Notes under the pieces: generated by a model
Database searches by the model: none
What the model saw: the letters and a program-made list of their open reading frames with translations, nothing else
What the model was told of the DNA's origin: nothing
NCBI RefSeq assembly: GCF_049306965.1
Contig: NC_133198.1
Location: 44,084,501 to 44,148,500, forward strand
Reading direction: 5' to 3'
DNA length: 64,000 nucleotides
Source of the DNA: Danio rerio
Taxonomy: Eukaryota > Chordata > Actinopteri > Cypriniformes > Danionidae
Translations under genes and position numbers: made by a program
Shown: piece after piece, positions 25,342-38,476 of the stretch
Layout: each line of letters opens with the position of its first letter
How positions within the stretch are numbered: the stretch's first letter is position 1

Positions 25342-28300
25342 TTAGTTGTATATTACTATGCCTTTTTGCTGTTTGATTTCTTTCTTTTTCTTGGGTTCAA
25401 GTAACGACAACTGGAGCAGAAAGGATGTGAAGAGCCTGATGCGCCTCGCCCTGGTGACATAACTCAAGGCTTCCTCCAGAGGTATTTGGTAGTACATCAT
25501 CAGATATGCTACAAACAGTGTTGGCGCGTGACTGACACCATGCCTGCAGTGAATGAACAGGACATCTGTGGAAATAAAATCAGAAAGTAAGTCAACACAA
25601 AGTCCAACACAAACAGTTAGTGAGTGTAAAAGGCTTGATGAAAGATCTTACTGTCTGGGTTTCTCAGGGCCTTTCTGATGAACTTGCCAGCTGGCCAGAA
25701 GTATCTGATGATTCTGGACTGGTCGTATGTTGTAGGCAAGCCGCAATATTTGATGTCCATGCCTTCATAATATTCCGGTCCTGTGAGGATCTTTCCGTTT
25801 ACTCCACTCTTACTTAGTTTTCCCAACCAGGCCATCTTCGGCGCTGCTGCATTTAGAATATGGGTGACTCCCAATTCCATCAGTTTGCGTCGATTTCTTG
25901 CTGTCTCTCTGCACAAGAACGCAATTTTGGTTAGTCTTTCACTAAAAGGGCGTGCAATTATTTTCAGAAAACAGAAAGCTAAAATAGTTCCAGGCAGGTT
26001 TGCACTGCATTACAGTTAAAATCAATGTGCAATATCAGATATTAAAATTGCACAATCGACAACAGACAAAACAAACCAAAACAACATCTAAACCATGTCT
26101 TTAAAGGGATAGTTCACCCAAAAGTGAAGATTTACTCACTTTTTTCCCACCCTCAAGTGATTCCAAACTACTAACTACTGACTTGCATAGTAGGAAACAC
26201 ATGTTTTATGGAACTCAACATTTACCAGTTTCCAACATTTTTCACAATATCACGTCATGAGTGAGTAAATTATGACAGAATTTTCATGATTGAGTGAACC
26301 GTCCCTTTAAGTATGTATTGAAATAATTCAGTCTGGTTATTAGAAAGTAAACCCACTCCTGAGATGGTGGAGTATTTTTCTAATAACCGTCAATCATTCC
26401 TTACTTGATTCCCATTAATACTCCCTCATTTTAGTTTATCACATGGTCTGTGCTGTTTTTGTGCTGTAGACTTACTCATCTCCAATGTAGACATTGCGCC
26501 AGACCTCCGTAAATGGTGACAGGGGCAGTTTACATTTGTTCACGGTGTCTTCTACTTGTAATAACTCTGCAAGCTTCTCAAAGTCGAAAATTTCTTCCAG
26601 CTGTTTTTGAGAAGGCAAATTGCTTGGACCCGGCTTTGCAAGATCGTGTCTAGGACTTGTATCCTTGCAGTGGAATTCCGAAAGTTTATTCATCATCCAC
26701 TCTTTGATTCCTTAAAGGGAAAAAAAAACAAAGACATTAGATTTAGATTTTTACTAGAATATAAAAATCAACTGTCGAATGACTTTAAACACTTTGTCTT
26801 TATCGTTATGTTCCTCCATTATGTGAATGATTTAAAAGATTTCTCATTGTAATGCTGGATCTCATTGCTTTACCTGTTGGCCGATGATCTTCAGGGGTTT
26901 CAGGAAAATAATCCACGGCATCCTCATCGGTCACACTGGTGTTCAAAGGCCCTGTTGGTTCAGTCACATCAGGAGTGCTTGCATCTGGGACACTCAACCG
27001 CTGTGGTGCATCAGGTTTGGTCTTAAGCTTTGCTGAGATGCCATGAAGCTTTTTGAAGAATGCACAGATTTTGCTAATCTTGCTCACTTTGGTAGTTTCT
27101 GAAAAAAAAAGAAGATAAATAATGTTATTAAAAACATCTCCACTAACATAAAGTAGTCTGAATTCATAGCCATGTTTGCATCTCATTGTAAAATTGAATC
27201 TCAAATGCTCTGTTGACATTTACCTCTTGGGTTCATGGCATCAGTGATGTTGACATCCATACTTTCTGTTGGCACAGGTTCCTTTTCAGAACCGCTCGGA
27301 CCTGGGACACCTTCCGGATCAACCAGATCCAATTCAGCTTCTGGCTCAGGAACAGTTGTTTGCTCTGTGTCAACATGATGTATTTCAACAGTATCAGGCT
27401 GTGCTGAGAGCCTAAAATGCTTTTGGATGAATGCACCAATTTTCTTGATCTTCTTCACTGTTGGAACATTAGGAGAAAAATATGTTATCTTCAACCACAG
27501 AACGCACAATAGATCGCACAATAGCTTTGTTGATATATTTACCTGTTGGTCTGTACACCTGAGTGGTTTCAGGAGAAGCATTCATGCCATCCTGGTCAAT
27601 CCCACTTTTGCTCTCCACCTCTTCTGTTGAAGGCTCTTCTGGTTTATAAACCAGCACAGACCTCTTCAAGTTGAAGGAAACGCGAGGTTTGATGCGGTCA
27701 ACATGTAGAGTTTCTCTAAACACAGGTTTCTGTTTTAAACTGCTTGGACGTGGGACGCCTTCTGGATCAACCAGATCCAATTCAGCTTTTGGGTCAGAAA
27801 CACTTGTTTGCTCTGTGTCGACCTCATATATTTCAACAGCGGGGTCCATCTTAGGCTGTACTAAGAACCCAAAACGCTTTCGGATGAGTGCACCAATTTT
27901 CCTGATGATCTTCACTTTTGGAAAGCCTGTGGGAAAAATGATTATGTTATCTTCAGTTACAAATTGCTTAATAGCTTTAATTAAAATGACTTGTTTGCCA
28001 TTGCAATATTGCATCTCATAAAGACTGTAGATATATTTACCTGTTGGTCCGTCCACCTGTGGGGTTTCAGGAGAAGCATTCATGCCACCCTGGTCAATTC
28101 CACTGCTGCTCTCCACCTCTTCTGTTGAAGGCTCTGCTGGGTCCTGCAGAAGTTCAGAAGCCAACGCAGAGCTCTTCAAGTCGTAGAATGTATGAGGTTT
28201 GATGAGGTCAACATGTAGAGTTTCTCTAAACACAGGCTCCTGCTCAAAACGTCTTGGATCTGGGACACCTTCCGGATCAACCAGATCCATTTCAGTTTCT

Positions 28301-31300
28301 GGCTCTGGAACACATGATAGCTCCATGTCGACCTCTTCCATTTCAGAAGCTGATTCATAATCGCTTGTCTCTGAAACACTTATTATCTGAGCAACATCTG
28401 GGTCTGTCTGATGCTGTGCCAAGAACTTATAAATCTCTGGGTAGTCAGCAAACATCTTCCACACTTCAGGTACTTCTGCAAAAACATTAGAAGTTATGTT
28501 ATCTTCCACCACAGATTGCATAATAGCTTCATTAAAATGACTTGTTTGCCATTGCAATATTGCATATCATGAAGACTGTTGATATATTTACCTGTTTGTC
28601 CATCCACCAGTGGTATTTCAGGAGAAGCATTCATGCCACCCTGGTCAATCCCACTGCTGCTCTCCACCTCTTCTGTTAAAGGCTCTGCTGGGTCCTGCAG
28701 AAGTTCAGAAGCCAACGCAGAGCTCTTCAAGTCATAGGAGGTATGAGGTTTGATGAGGTCAACATGTAGAGTTTCTCTATACACAGGTTCCTGCCCAAAA
28801 CTTCCTGGAACTGGGACACCTTCCGGATCAACCAGATCCAATTCAGTTTCTGGCTCTGGAACACATGATAGCTCCATGTCGACCTCTTCCATTTCAGAAG
28901 CTGATTCGTAATCACTTTCTTCTGAAACACTCAGCAAATCAGGATCTGTCTCAGGTTGTGCTGAGAACCCAAAAAGTTTTCGACAGAAGGAGAAGAATTT
29001 GCCAATCTTCGTCACTTCTGGAACTTCTGAAAAAAAAAAGATCATAAGTATGATTTAATACCTCCAATCACATACTGTATAATTAGACTGAATTGTAAGC
29101 CATTTCTATCATATTGCAATATTTCATCTCAAATGCTTAAATGTTGACATTTACCTGTTGGGTTCATGGCATCACTGATGTCGACCTCCTTATTTGCTGT
29201 AATTACAGGCTCCTGTTCAGAACGACTTGGACTTGGGACGCCTTCTGGATCAACCATGTCCAATTCAGTTTCTGATGCAGGAACTCTTGGAATCGTGAAA
29301 CACAATTCCTCTGAATCAGTTGGATTATATCCAACCTCTGGAAAACAAAAACAAATGTTGACATCTTCAAACACGAATCGTTCATTTGGGGTCACATTAA
29401 CATGTAGATATATATATAGTGGTGTTATTGATGATTCTAGATTTGTGGGTGCATTTAGTGCACATTGGAACACAAATTATGTCAAGTTCATGTATGTATA
29501 ACAGTATGTATGTTTGTAGCTTGAAGACTCGTATAATACCTATTCTTAGCTGTTTCCACCTCAATCATACATTAAGATTTGAATATCATGAAATAATTTG
29601 AATAATATAATTTTTTTATCTAGAAATAATTACATTTTATATTTTTGTGTGTTCACTAAGTCAGGGGTTTTTAAACTGTGTGCCGCACATTGAGGCGTTG
29701 AGACCTTCAGGCGTGCACTCGAGGAAATTATGATAACGATTTTTATGCGTTCACTAGAGTGAATCTGATTAATGTTAGCTCCACATCTACCTATCAGGAA
29801 CCTGTAGAGTTTATGCATTAGAGTAAAACATATACAAATAAAATGGACCGGGTGCTTTTTAAAAGTAATGACGGTGAATGAAAGTAAATCCGGTGAGCCG
29901 TCTGACAAAAAAGTTCCCTTCTGAATAGGGATGTAACGGTATTGTAAATACCGTCATACCGCAATATTAATTTTTTTCGATATTACCGAAGTCGCATGAC
30001 TCGGTAAAACTATAGGTCTTCTGAGAAAATTTGCTCAGGCGAATGAAGCGAACGGGAGGTAACGAAAACTACAATTGCCATCAGCCCATGCTTGACCATC
30101 ATCCCTTGCGGTCTGTTGTTGCTACAGATCCAGTAATGCGGAAATGGAGTGTGCTGCTAGAAGCGGGGATGAAAAGAGCTGGAAAACTCTAAAGCAGGTC
30201 GCACACCAGAAGCGCCGCTCGGCGCCGCGACACGGCGCGTACATGACAGATTAAAGTATCGCACACCAGACGCGCACATTCGAATGATATTTAACATGAA
30301 ACTAATCAGATGGCGCTCTGTGGCGCGGCTGAAAAATGAACTGCGTCCTGAGCCGTCGCCGGGCGCCGCCGACAGCCGCCGACTTGCGGCGCCGGTGTGT
30401 GTATCCTGATAGAAACCTATGATTAGAATTCTAAAATACATGGCGCTGCGTGGCGCGCCGCCGAGCGTCGCTTCTGGTGTGCGACCTGCTTTACACGCAC
30501 AGTTCAGTCCTGCATTATCTGCGTGTAAGTTCAGACTTCGCAAGTTTGATCAAGGCTGCAGTCTCTTCTTCTCAGTTTGATATGGAAAAGAAGATTATAC
30601 CGAGGACACGGGTAAATCTTCAAAGGGAACAGTGTACTTTATAACTTCATTCACATCACCCTGGCTTCGTTGTTTCACTTTCTCAACAATAAACTGTAAA
30701 CATGATTTAAGGAACTGCCTATTTTCATTTTTAATATTAGCAACTTAGACAGCAGAAATGTTGAGGCGTCGTGCTGCATAAGATGAGCGTCATCTTCACT
30801 GTATGGATATTTATAACAAAACGGAGCCGATAACAACTGCCTCCTTTCAATTTCAGTGAAAATACGAAACACAGCCTCTCTTTTGCTGAGTATCAGTTTT
30901 AATAATCGATAATGGCCATTTTAAAAGTATAACATACAATAAGTTTATACATTATAGGAAATAAAGGCAAGCGATAAGTCAATATACAGAATGTACGTGG
31001 TTACATTAATCATTAACTTATCTTTGCGCTCAGCCAAAACACGTTACCTGAGAACAAGTAATAGATTCCACTGACCAAAGTCAGGGAATATGTCGTTAGA
31101 TAAAGACAACAAGATAAATGAAATATCCCGTTTAATAAATATAGTGAGATTAGATCCAGCGGGAGATGCTTGATGAGAAGTCCGACTAGCAGAGCTCTCA
31201 TCTGGGTAGATGGGCTGAGTGTGATTAAATGTTGAATGTGATGAGTTTTCAACAATACTAAATTGAAACTTTATTTTTTTACATGGTTTAATAATTTTTT

Positions 31301-33808
31301 GTTATTAAAATTGAAGTTCCTGTTTCAAAGCTTACAGATAGATGGCTAATTTGTATGTCATTGACACTTTTGGCACTTTTTTGGAGTATTTTCATAAGTT
31401 TTGTTTTTTCCTGTAAATGATTCAATAAATACCGTACCGTGACATTCATACCGAGGTATTACCGTACCGTGAAATTCTGATACCGTTACATCCCTACTTC
31501 TGAATCAAATCAGCTGGATGCTTTCCTGGATCTAGGGCATGTGTCCTAAAAGGTTGAAAACCCCTGCACTAGGGTATATAAACTGTTGTATGAAAAAACT
31601 ATTTTTTGTATTATTTTTAATTTTGGTAATAAAAAAAAATCATGTTTTTATGTTCCGGTCAGCTCTATATAACATTGGTTATATCTAGGCCCACACGGAA
31701 TCTGCACGCACAGAATTCCACAGATTTTTAGCCCATCATTAATACTGTTTATTTACTTGTGTAAATGTGTGTAAATTTATAGTTATTCAATTTTTAAATT
31801 ACTTTCAGTAATATGATTGACTAGTATAAAAATATTCATATAATTTATCTACAACATAGTTTGTAAAGTAATGAGCAATTCCAGCGTTATGGATGTGACA
31901 TTTGCAGTAAAAACTCAAAACATAAATTTACATGGAAAGTATATGTTCTCATTATATTGAAACATCTGTTTATGTTTTCTAAGACAACTAACCACTGAGT
32001 TAAGGGACCAGAAAAATATCAATCTGTAAACATGTTTTGTACTCTAAATAAGGAAAATAAACATGCATTATGGATGTGACAAAAAAAAGTCTGCGGGTTT
32101 ACAGTACACAACGAACTCAGTGGAAATTCTGAAAATTAAACTGCTCAACCCAAAAGAAATATTGATAACCAAAAGGATAAAATATGACTCTCTATAGAAC
32201 AAAAATGATTGACTTTATTTTATTTGACAATTTTGCATTCATGAGAAAAAAGTGTCGTTATGGATGTGACATCTCTCCGTTATGTATGCGACAGATGTGA
32301 AATTTCCATTTGTGTGACTTTGATAAACCAAATATAATAGTTTGAAAACATTGACAGAGACATTTTTGAGTATTTCTAAAGTACTGTTAAATACAAGAAA
32401 ACAAAAAAACAGAATCGGTTTCCATATTTTGGTGAAATCTTAATTTTTTGCAATGCAAGGTTGACATTTGCATGAAATTGCTCTAATATTTTCTTTCTTT
32501 TAGAAGAGATTACATGAGAGACTTGCTTTGTTTACCAAATAAAGTGGATTTAATTGGATTTGCATAATAAACATCAACTAAAAAGTTTAAAGATATTATT
32601 TTTTATTTCATATATTAAGTTTTTAGTTATGAGACTCCCAAAATCATTCAGCATAAATCTGCAGATTTTTTAACAAAATTCTGTGCTGAAACATCAAAAA
32701 TGTCTGCAGGTTCTGTCTGGCCCTAATTAAACTCTATAAGTGGTTTTAAAAAGCTGTAAAACAGCATTCAAACAGCATTTAATATCAATCAAATGTTTCC
32801 TATCACATTTCAGCATTTTATATTCTAAATTCATGGATTCAGTTCACTGTAAATTCTGCATTTGTTGTATGTACCCAAAATTAAAGATATGTGAGGACCT
32901 TTTAGTTATCAAGAAAGAATTTCCAGTGTTTTCAATAAGATAAATAAATTCTGATGGCTGCAACACACTCCACTAAATATAATATAAGCTAAATAAACAA
33001 GAAAATGTATAGAATAACGTTAGCTAAAGTAAGAAGTCTAGAAACAGTATCACAATAAGTAGGTGAAATGATATGTTGGTATAAAATGAGCATCTCAGTC
33101 ACTGCAATCTGCGATTATGGCTCAACATTTTGTGCCAAAAATCAAGAGAGAATCACAAATGAAATATCTTATTTAACAACAACTTCTGCTGAACTTGAAA
33201 GATAATGTTTTAAAGAAAGCTGTAACCACTGACCTCTATATTAGGAAAAACAAACACTGTGGTTACAGATTCCCAACATTCTTCAAATTATCTTATTTTG
33301 TGTTCAACAGAAACAAACTCACTAAGTGTTGGATCTACTTGATGGTGAGTAAATATTAAGTTAATTCAAACTTTGTCTTGTATAATGGCATATAGGGAAA
33401 ATATTTCAAACGTTACCAGCTAGTAGTATCCCCAATTCCTAAGCAATCAGCATTGTAATTTTGAGGGCAGATGTTAAACATGCCTCTGTTGTCCTTTATT
33501 TCTGCAGTGTGTTGCAGCCAATCGTGATAAAAATGTTTCATATTTCCAGAATACAGATCATTTTGTCAGTGAAAACATTTGAGATCTCTTTGTGTGTTTG
33601 TCAACTGAAAAAAGTTACCTGTTGGGTTGTTATCTTCTGTGGTTTCAGGAGAGGCATCCATGCCACCCTGATCCTCACAAGTGTAGTTTGAAACGTCAAT
33701 ATCCATATTCATGTCTGTAATTTGCGGTTCAAGAACTGGGATTGGAGTTTGATATAATTCGTCGTCGATGAAAACCAATAATCGGATATTTCTCTGTTTA
33801 CTCGCCAT
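25342..33808 (-). CDS. Repeat-exon DUSP-like pseudophosphatase, copy 2
   Basis: Ten exons of exactly the same lengths as copy 1: 33808-33619, 29337-29155, 29026-28592, 28475-28041, 27926-27543, 27457-27224, 27098-26874, 26710-26476, 25908-25652 and 25565-25342. The spliced frame is open for 933 codons. It differs from copy 1 by scattered substitutions and ends TAA rather than TGA after IVIYN. HCRHGVSH is unchanged. The exon 4 donor is GTAAAT, a better match to the consensus than GTAGAT in copy 1. Intron 1 is larger because of a nested hAT. Near identity with intact splice sites suggests a recent duplicate under constraint or simply too young to decay. Confidence 0.85.
26101..26310. mobile_element. 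Fold-back MITE, intron 8 copy 2
   Basis: Counterpart of 9950-10159 with the same inverted ends (TTAAAGGGATAGTTCACCCA) and only a few changes. Confidence 0.8.
29926..31496. mobile_element. hAT element unique to copy 2
   Basis: The ends TAGGGATGTAACGGTAT and ATACCGTTACATCCCTA are exact inverted repeats. An exact 8-bp duplication CTTCTGAA lies at 29918-29925 and 31497-31504. Copy 1 has the empty site (TTCCCTTCTGAATCAAATC near 13782). The interior contains a GC-rich nested TIR element (30191-30492) and no transposase. A shorter relative in the opposite orientation is at 58632-59624. Confidence 0.9.
30191..30492. mobile_element. GC-rich nested TIR element
   Basis: AAAGCAGGTCGCACACCAGA and, inverted at the right, the same sequence bound a 302-bp GC-rich stretch full of GGCGCCGC-type words, unlike its AT-rich surroundings. 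I cannot read a clean target duplication. The Harbinger-like idea is tentative. Confidence 0.6.
31687..32724. mobile_element. TIR element, intron 1 copy 2
   Basis: Counterpart of 13973-15004. The left end here, AGGCCCACACGGAATCTGC, is better preserved. Confidence 0.65.
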
Positions 33809-33907
33809 TGAGTTTAGCATCAATATCGATTTCTGACTACTGAACTGCGAATTCCAAATGAATGACGAAATGTTCTTTGACCGCGCGTCATATTCCAACG
33901 TTCCACA

Positions 33908-33921
33908 GTTGCCGTAGTAAT
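33908..33921. promoter_or_regulatory. X-box-like RFX site, copy 2 promoter
   Basis: GTTGCCGTAGTAAT, identical to the copy 1 site and 100 bp upstream of the start codon. Confidence 0.4.
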
Positions 33922-34313
33922 GGGACGCGCGTTTGAGGGGGGAGTGGGAGGGGAGGATTGTATACCGCTAAAGTGAACTACGCTAGATTTCAGTATTATA
34001 TTACAGTTTTATTAATAGTAAAATTATATTATTGCTTTAAATGTACCATTTTGAATAAAGAAATACGAAATGTGTCTGTAAAATATGTGTAATTTTTTTT
34101 TACTAAATGCTAAAGTTCTCCACTGCTGAAAAATGGAAATGCCCAAATACTGCACCATGCATTTTACGTCTTTAACAAAATTTAACGACACAGCAGCTCT
34201 GAATCTAAATATGGAGAGAAACACGATGTCAGCGGACTATTCTGATCTGCTGGTCAAGAAAGCACATCAACATTATTGTTTGCGTTTGCCAAAACTGATT
34301 TGCTGAAGTAAAA

Positions 34314-34344
34314 ATGGCGTAGAAGCGGAAAACGACGTTATAAC
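34314..34344 (+). pseudogene. Decayed first exon of divergent neighbour, unit 2
   Basis: Counterpart of 55120-55148. The ATG survives but the third codon is TAG, and an indel precedes the kept GTGAGT donor. It is a host-gene remnant with no downstream exons in the unit. Confidence 0.5.
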
Positions 34345-34883
34345 GTGAGTGCAGCTAGTGTACATTGTAAAGTGAATATAGCTAACTTTAATTAGCATAA
34401 GAATTTTTCATGTCGAGTTAGTTTTTGAATATCTCTCTTATAAAGTGAGACGCTGTGCGCCAAGTCCCTTATAATAAGCATTGCAATATGGAAATGCTTC
34501 TGAGGCCTAGAAGAGCTCACTTGGGGAAGGTGGTGTAACGTTAACAACAGCCAGTAACGTTAAGTTGTTCTTAATTAAACTAAAGAGCATTGATAGTACA
34601 CACAAAGAAAGAGTCTTAAATTAGACTCTTGTGATTGTCAATTATGAAAGACATCCTGTTCATACACCCTCAAATAGTTACCATCATACAGCTAAAAGGG
34701 AGGTATTTGATGTTTTGTTTTAAAACACATTTCAACCCATCCCTGATTATACATATTATGCATATACCTATTATACATTATTTTAGATGGGATGAGTAAG
34801 AAACTAGTCCTACTAAACAAAGGACAAATTTGTACAAGTTGTCCTAAAAAAAAATTTCTTGAGCAATAACTTTGATGTGTAGG

Positions 34884-36823
34884 CAGTATTGGGGAGGTTA
34901 CTTTAGAAATGTAATAGATTACAGATTACAAATTACCCTATTTAAAATGTAATATGTCGTTTACCTTTTCCTTTACTTTATAAAAGTATCTAATTACTTT
35001 CTGATTACTTTTAAGTTTCTAATGGATATTTTCAACTAAATAATTTTTAAAGCATTTCTATCTAGCAGGTGTGACCAACAGTAGCTCTGTTTACGGTGAG
35101 AATCTCAAAATCTGTCATCACTTGAAATTAACCACCACAAAACCAGACCTTACAACAAAAAAGCTTACTGTTGTTACAAAATCAACATTTTAGTTAGTTG
35201 TGCAGGGGAATTTGAGGGATTTTAAAATGCATCTAAGCTATTTTTGCATTTTTTTTAATTTTTAAATCAAAGCAACTTAAATCCAAGTCCATCATATTTT
35301 AGTGATCAATAAAACTGTCAATGCAACATGAGGCAGAATAGTTCAGTTCAGTTATTTACTGCAGTTAATCTGCCGTACTAAACAGAAACAAATTATAGTA
35401 TATAACAGCAAAAACAAACAATCCAATAAAACTAGGTGTTACACATTTAAAATACTATAGTCATTTATATTAAAGGGAATTATTTAGGAATGAGCATTAT
35501 ATTGTATATATATTTACAACTCTTCATTAATAAAATACACTACAGAATGTAGTATTTATTCTTAAATATCCATAATTAATTATCATGAACTAATAGTTAT
35601 TACCATAGTATACTTTAGCTTTTACTACAGTAAACTATATACAGTTGAAGTCAGAATTATCAGCCCCCCTTTGAACTTTTTTTTTCTTTTTTTAATATTT
35701 CCCAAATGATGTTTAACAGAGCAAGGAAATTTCCACAGTATGTCTGATAATATTTTTTCTTTCAGAGAAAGTCTTGTTTGTTTTATTTCGGCTAGAATAA
35801 AAGCAGTTTTTAATTTTTTTATAAACATTTTAAGGTCAAAACTATTAGCCCCTTGAAGCAATATATTTTTCAGATAGTCTACAAAACAAACCATCGTTAT
35901 ACAATAACTTGCCTAATTACCCTAACCTGCTTAGTTAACCTAATTAACCTAGTTAAGCCTTTAAATGTCACTTTAAGCTGTATAAAAGTGTCTTGAAAAA
36001 TATTTACTCAAATATTATTTACTCTCATCATGGCAAAAATAAAATAAATCAGTGATTAGAAATGAGTTATTAAAACGTATGTTTAGAAATGTGTTGAAAA
36101 AATCATCACTCCGTTAAACAGAAATTGGGGAAAAAATAAACGCGGGCTAATAATTCAGGGGGGCTAATAATTCTGGCTTCAACTGTATATAGACCTCCTC
36201 TCCCTCAGGAATCTTTCTATCAAGGAAATTTCTCATGTTAGATTAATTGGTTGGCGACGTCACTGACCAGAGCGAGAGGTGGCAGTAACGTACCAAAAAG
36301 TATGTTGTTGACCACCGTAAAACAGGTAGAAGAAGAAATCGTCATTCTCGGCATCATATGGCTTTATTTTCATCGGCTAGACACCGGCCTCAAAGTTGCA
36401 TAAATGTTGGTGCCGTCACTTATTGATCTGTGATCAGTAAATGTAGCTTGTGTGGACGCTACTGCACTACTTCACTAATAAACTAGCCCCGCTACTGAAA
36501 AGCTATTTGATTTAGAAAGTAGCGACGCTACCGCCCAATGCTGAGAAATGTAGTTATAGCAGAATAGCAGCGCTTGAATAAATGGGCTTAAGAAGGCATC
36601 GTGCAAATCAAAAACAGGCAAAGCAACAGATTAATATTATTCAACATATCCCAGATTTTTAAAGAATATTTTTAGATGTGACCCCATTTGTAATCTTCAA
36701 CATTTTCATAAGTAACTGTCATTTAATTACACATTATTCTCAGTAACTGTAACAAATTACTCTTACTTTTATTTTGTAACTAAATTACGTAACGCCGTTA
36801 CATGCAGCAAGTCCCTAACACTG
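34884..36823. mobile_element. hAT element, unit 2
   Basis: Counterpart of 17162-19088, with the TGTGTAGG duplication at both ends (34876-34883 and 36824-36831) and the same nested MITE. Confidence 0.85.
35642..36185. mobile_element. Tc1-like MITE nested in hAT, unit 2
   Basis: Counterpart of 17906-18448, TA-flanked, with CAGTTGAAGTCAGAATTATC at the left. Confidence 0.8.
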
Positions 36824-36988
36824 TGTGTAGGTTCAGCAGTAAAGTACTGCGCTCCAGTCTGTGTGCTTTATTGTCTAATAATTCAATGCCATCAATTATT
36901 TCTTCCACACACATGCTCACTGTCACATAATCATTTTGGCCACCCACTGTATATATGCAATACATAAATATTGATCAATAATTCTGTT

Positions 36989-37320
36989 TACAGCGTCATG
37001 GTGATGCAGTGGGTAGCACGATCGCCTCACAGCAAGAATGTCCCTGGTTTGAGCCCCGCCTGGGTCAGTTGGCGTTTCTGTGTGGAGTTTGCATTTTCCC
37101 CACTTGTTGGCATGGCTTTCCTTCAGGTGCTCAGGTTTTCCTCACAGTCCAAACACATGCGCTACAGGTGAATTGAATAAGCTAAATTGGCTGCGGTGTA
37201 TGTGTGTGAATGCAGGAGTGTATAGGTGTTTCCCAGTGTTGGGTTGTGGCTGGAAGGGCATCCGCTGTGTAAAACATGCTGGATAAGTTGGCAGTTCATT
37301 CCTCTGTGGCGACCCTTGTA
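36989..37320 (+). mobile_element. DANA-type SINE, unit 2
   Basis: Counterpart of 19259-19560, slightly longer in the middle (CTTCAGGTGCTCAGGTTTTCC is kept). Confidence 0.8.
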
Positions 37321-38062
37321 TTTTTGCCTATCCTTGATTATACGTGTTATACATAGAGCTGCACGATCACAGATGAAATGATAATCATGATTATTTTGCT
37401 CAAAATGTTAATTACGATTAATGATGACGATTATTCCTTATCCTATATATATATATATATGACGATTAATCCATATATATATATATATATTCTAATTAAT
37501 CTTTACAGCCTAAAATATAAAAAACACAACTTGTAACAAAACTGGGCAAGGATTAGATAATAAGAATCGGATACTTGTTATATAATGCTGGAGAGCATCT
37601 TTAATATTAATCTGAACATTTGTTTAGAGATAGACCGCAAGGTGTGCTCAAATGAGTGGCTACATGTGCTGAAGAATGATGGTAAAGCTAAGTGTAATTA
37701 TTGTAATAGATGAATAAGTTATAGAGCAGAGTGCGTTGCGACCAACATGACAAAGCATCTGTGGTTGATTCACATAGGCCTACCTCACACACATCGAGTT
37801 AAATGAATGGCATGTGGTTCATTGTGCATCCCGTGGGTGCAACCAACAAGAGTTGTGCATTTTAGTTGAACTTTTTGAGCGGGATGAGCAGTTCGGTGTA
37901 AATTTTATTCAATATACCTAGAGATGAAACTAAACAGCGCATTCTCTCAACCTCCTCATTCATAAACAGTGGGACGCGCTGCTGGAGAGAGACGCAGGAG
38001 AGACGGCTTTACACGCCGGCATTCATATTGGAGTCGTAAGAATATATTAAAGTAGAACAGTA

Positions 38063-38270
38063 GTTCCCCTTCGGGGGGAACTCCAGCACTATAAGTGGAT
38101 TTGATTGTAAAATCCACGCATTGGGAGGTTCGGTTCAGAAGCTACTCGTCTGAAGAGTATTGAACGGGCCAATTAAGAATGAATTGGCAGCGCAAGCCTG
38201 CGCAGGTGAGCGGCATAAGCAATCAACTGAGTATATAAGCTCACCTGGCGCCAGCAGACGCTATCCTTTT
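38063..38270. repeat. DIRS left inverted terminal repeat
   Basis: Starts GTTCCCCTTCGG and ends near AGACGCTATCC. It pairs in inverse orientation with 43909-44146. The extreme outer bases differ from the right end, as is typical of DIRS split ends. Confidence 0.85.
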
Positions 38271-38476
38271 CGCTTCAGAGCCTTTTCTGATCGAGCTTAT
38301 GAGGGTTCCTCCTGCTGATCTACAGCCATTTCGAGAGAACGATTTCATCCCGGTCCAGAGCGAGTCCACGCAGCGGTAGACGGTCGAGCTGGGTATCTCC
38401 CTTGCCTGGCGTCCCTTTGGGTCCGGTCCTCCAAGAGCGGTGCGTATTGTTGCAATCCTAAAAGAGCAACACAGTC

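Larger units (their letters stand above)
29662..31566. mobile_element. hAT MITE split by second hAT, copy 2
   Basis: Counterpart of 13528-13853, with the same CAGGGGTTTTTAAACTGTG start and AAAACCCCTG end. It is interrupted by the hAT at 29926-31496. Together the two give a clear nesting order. Confidence 0.85.
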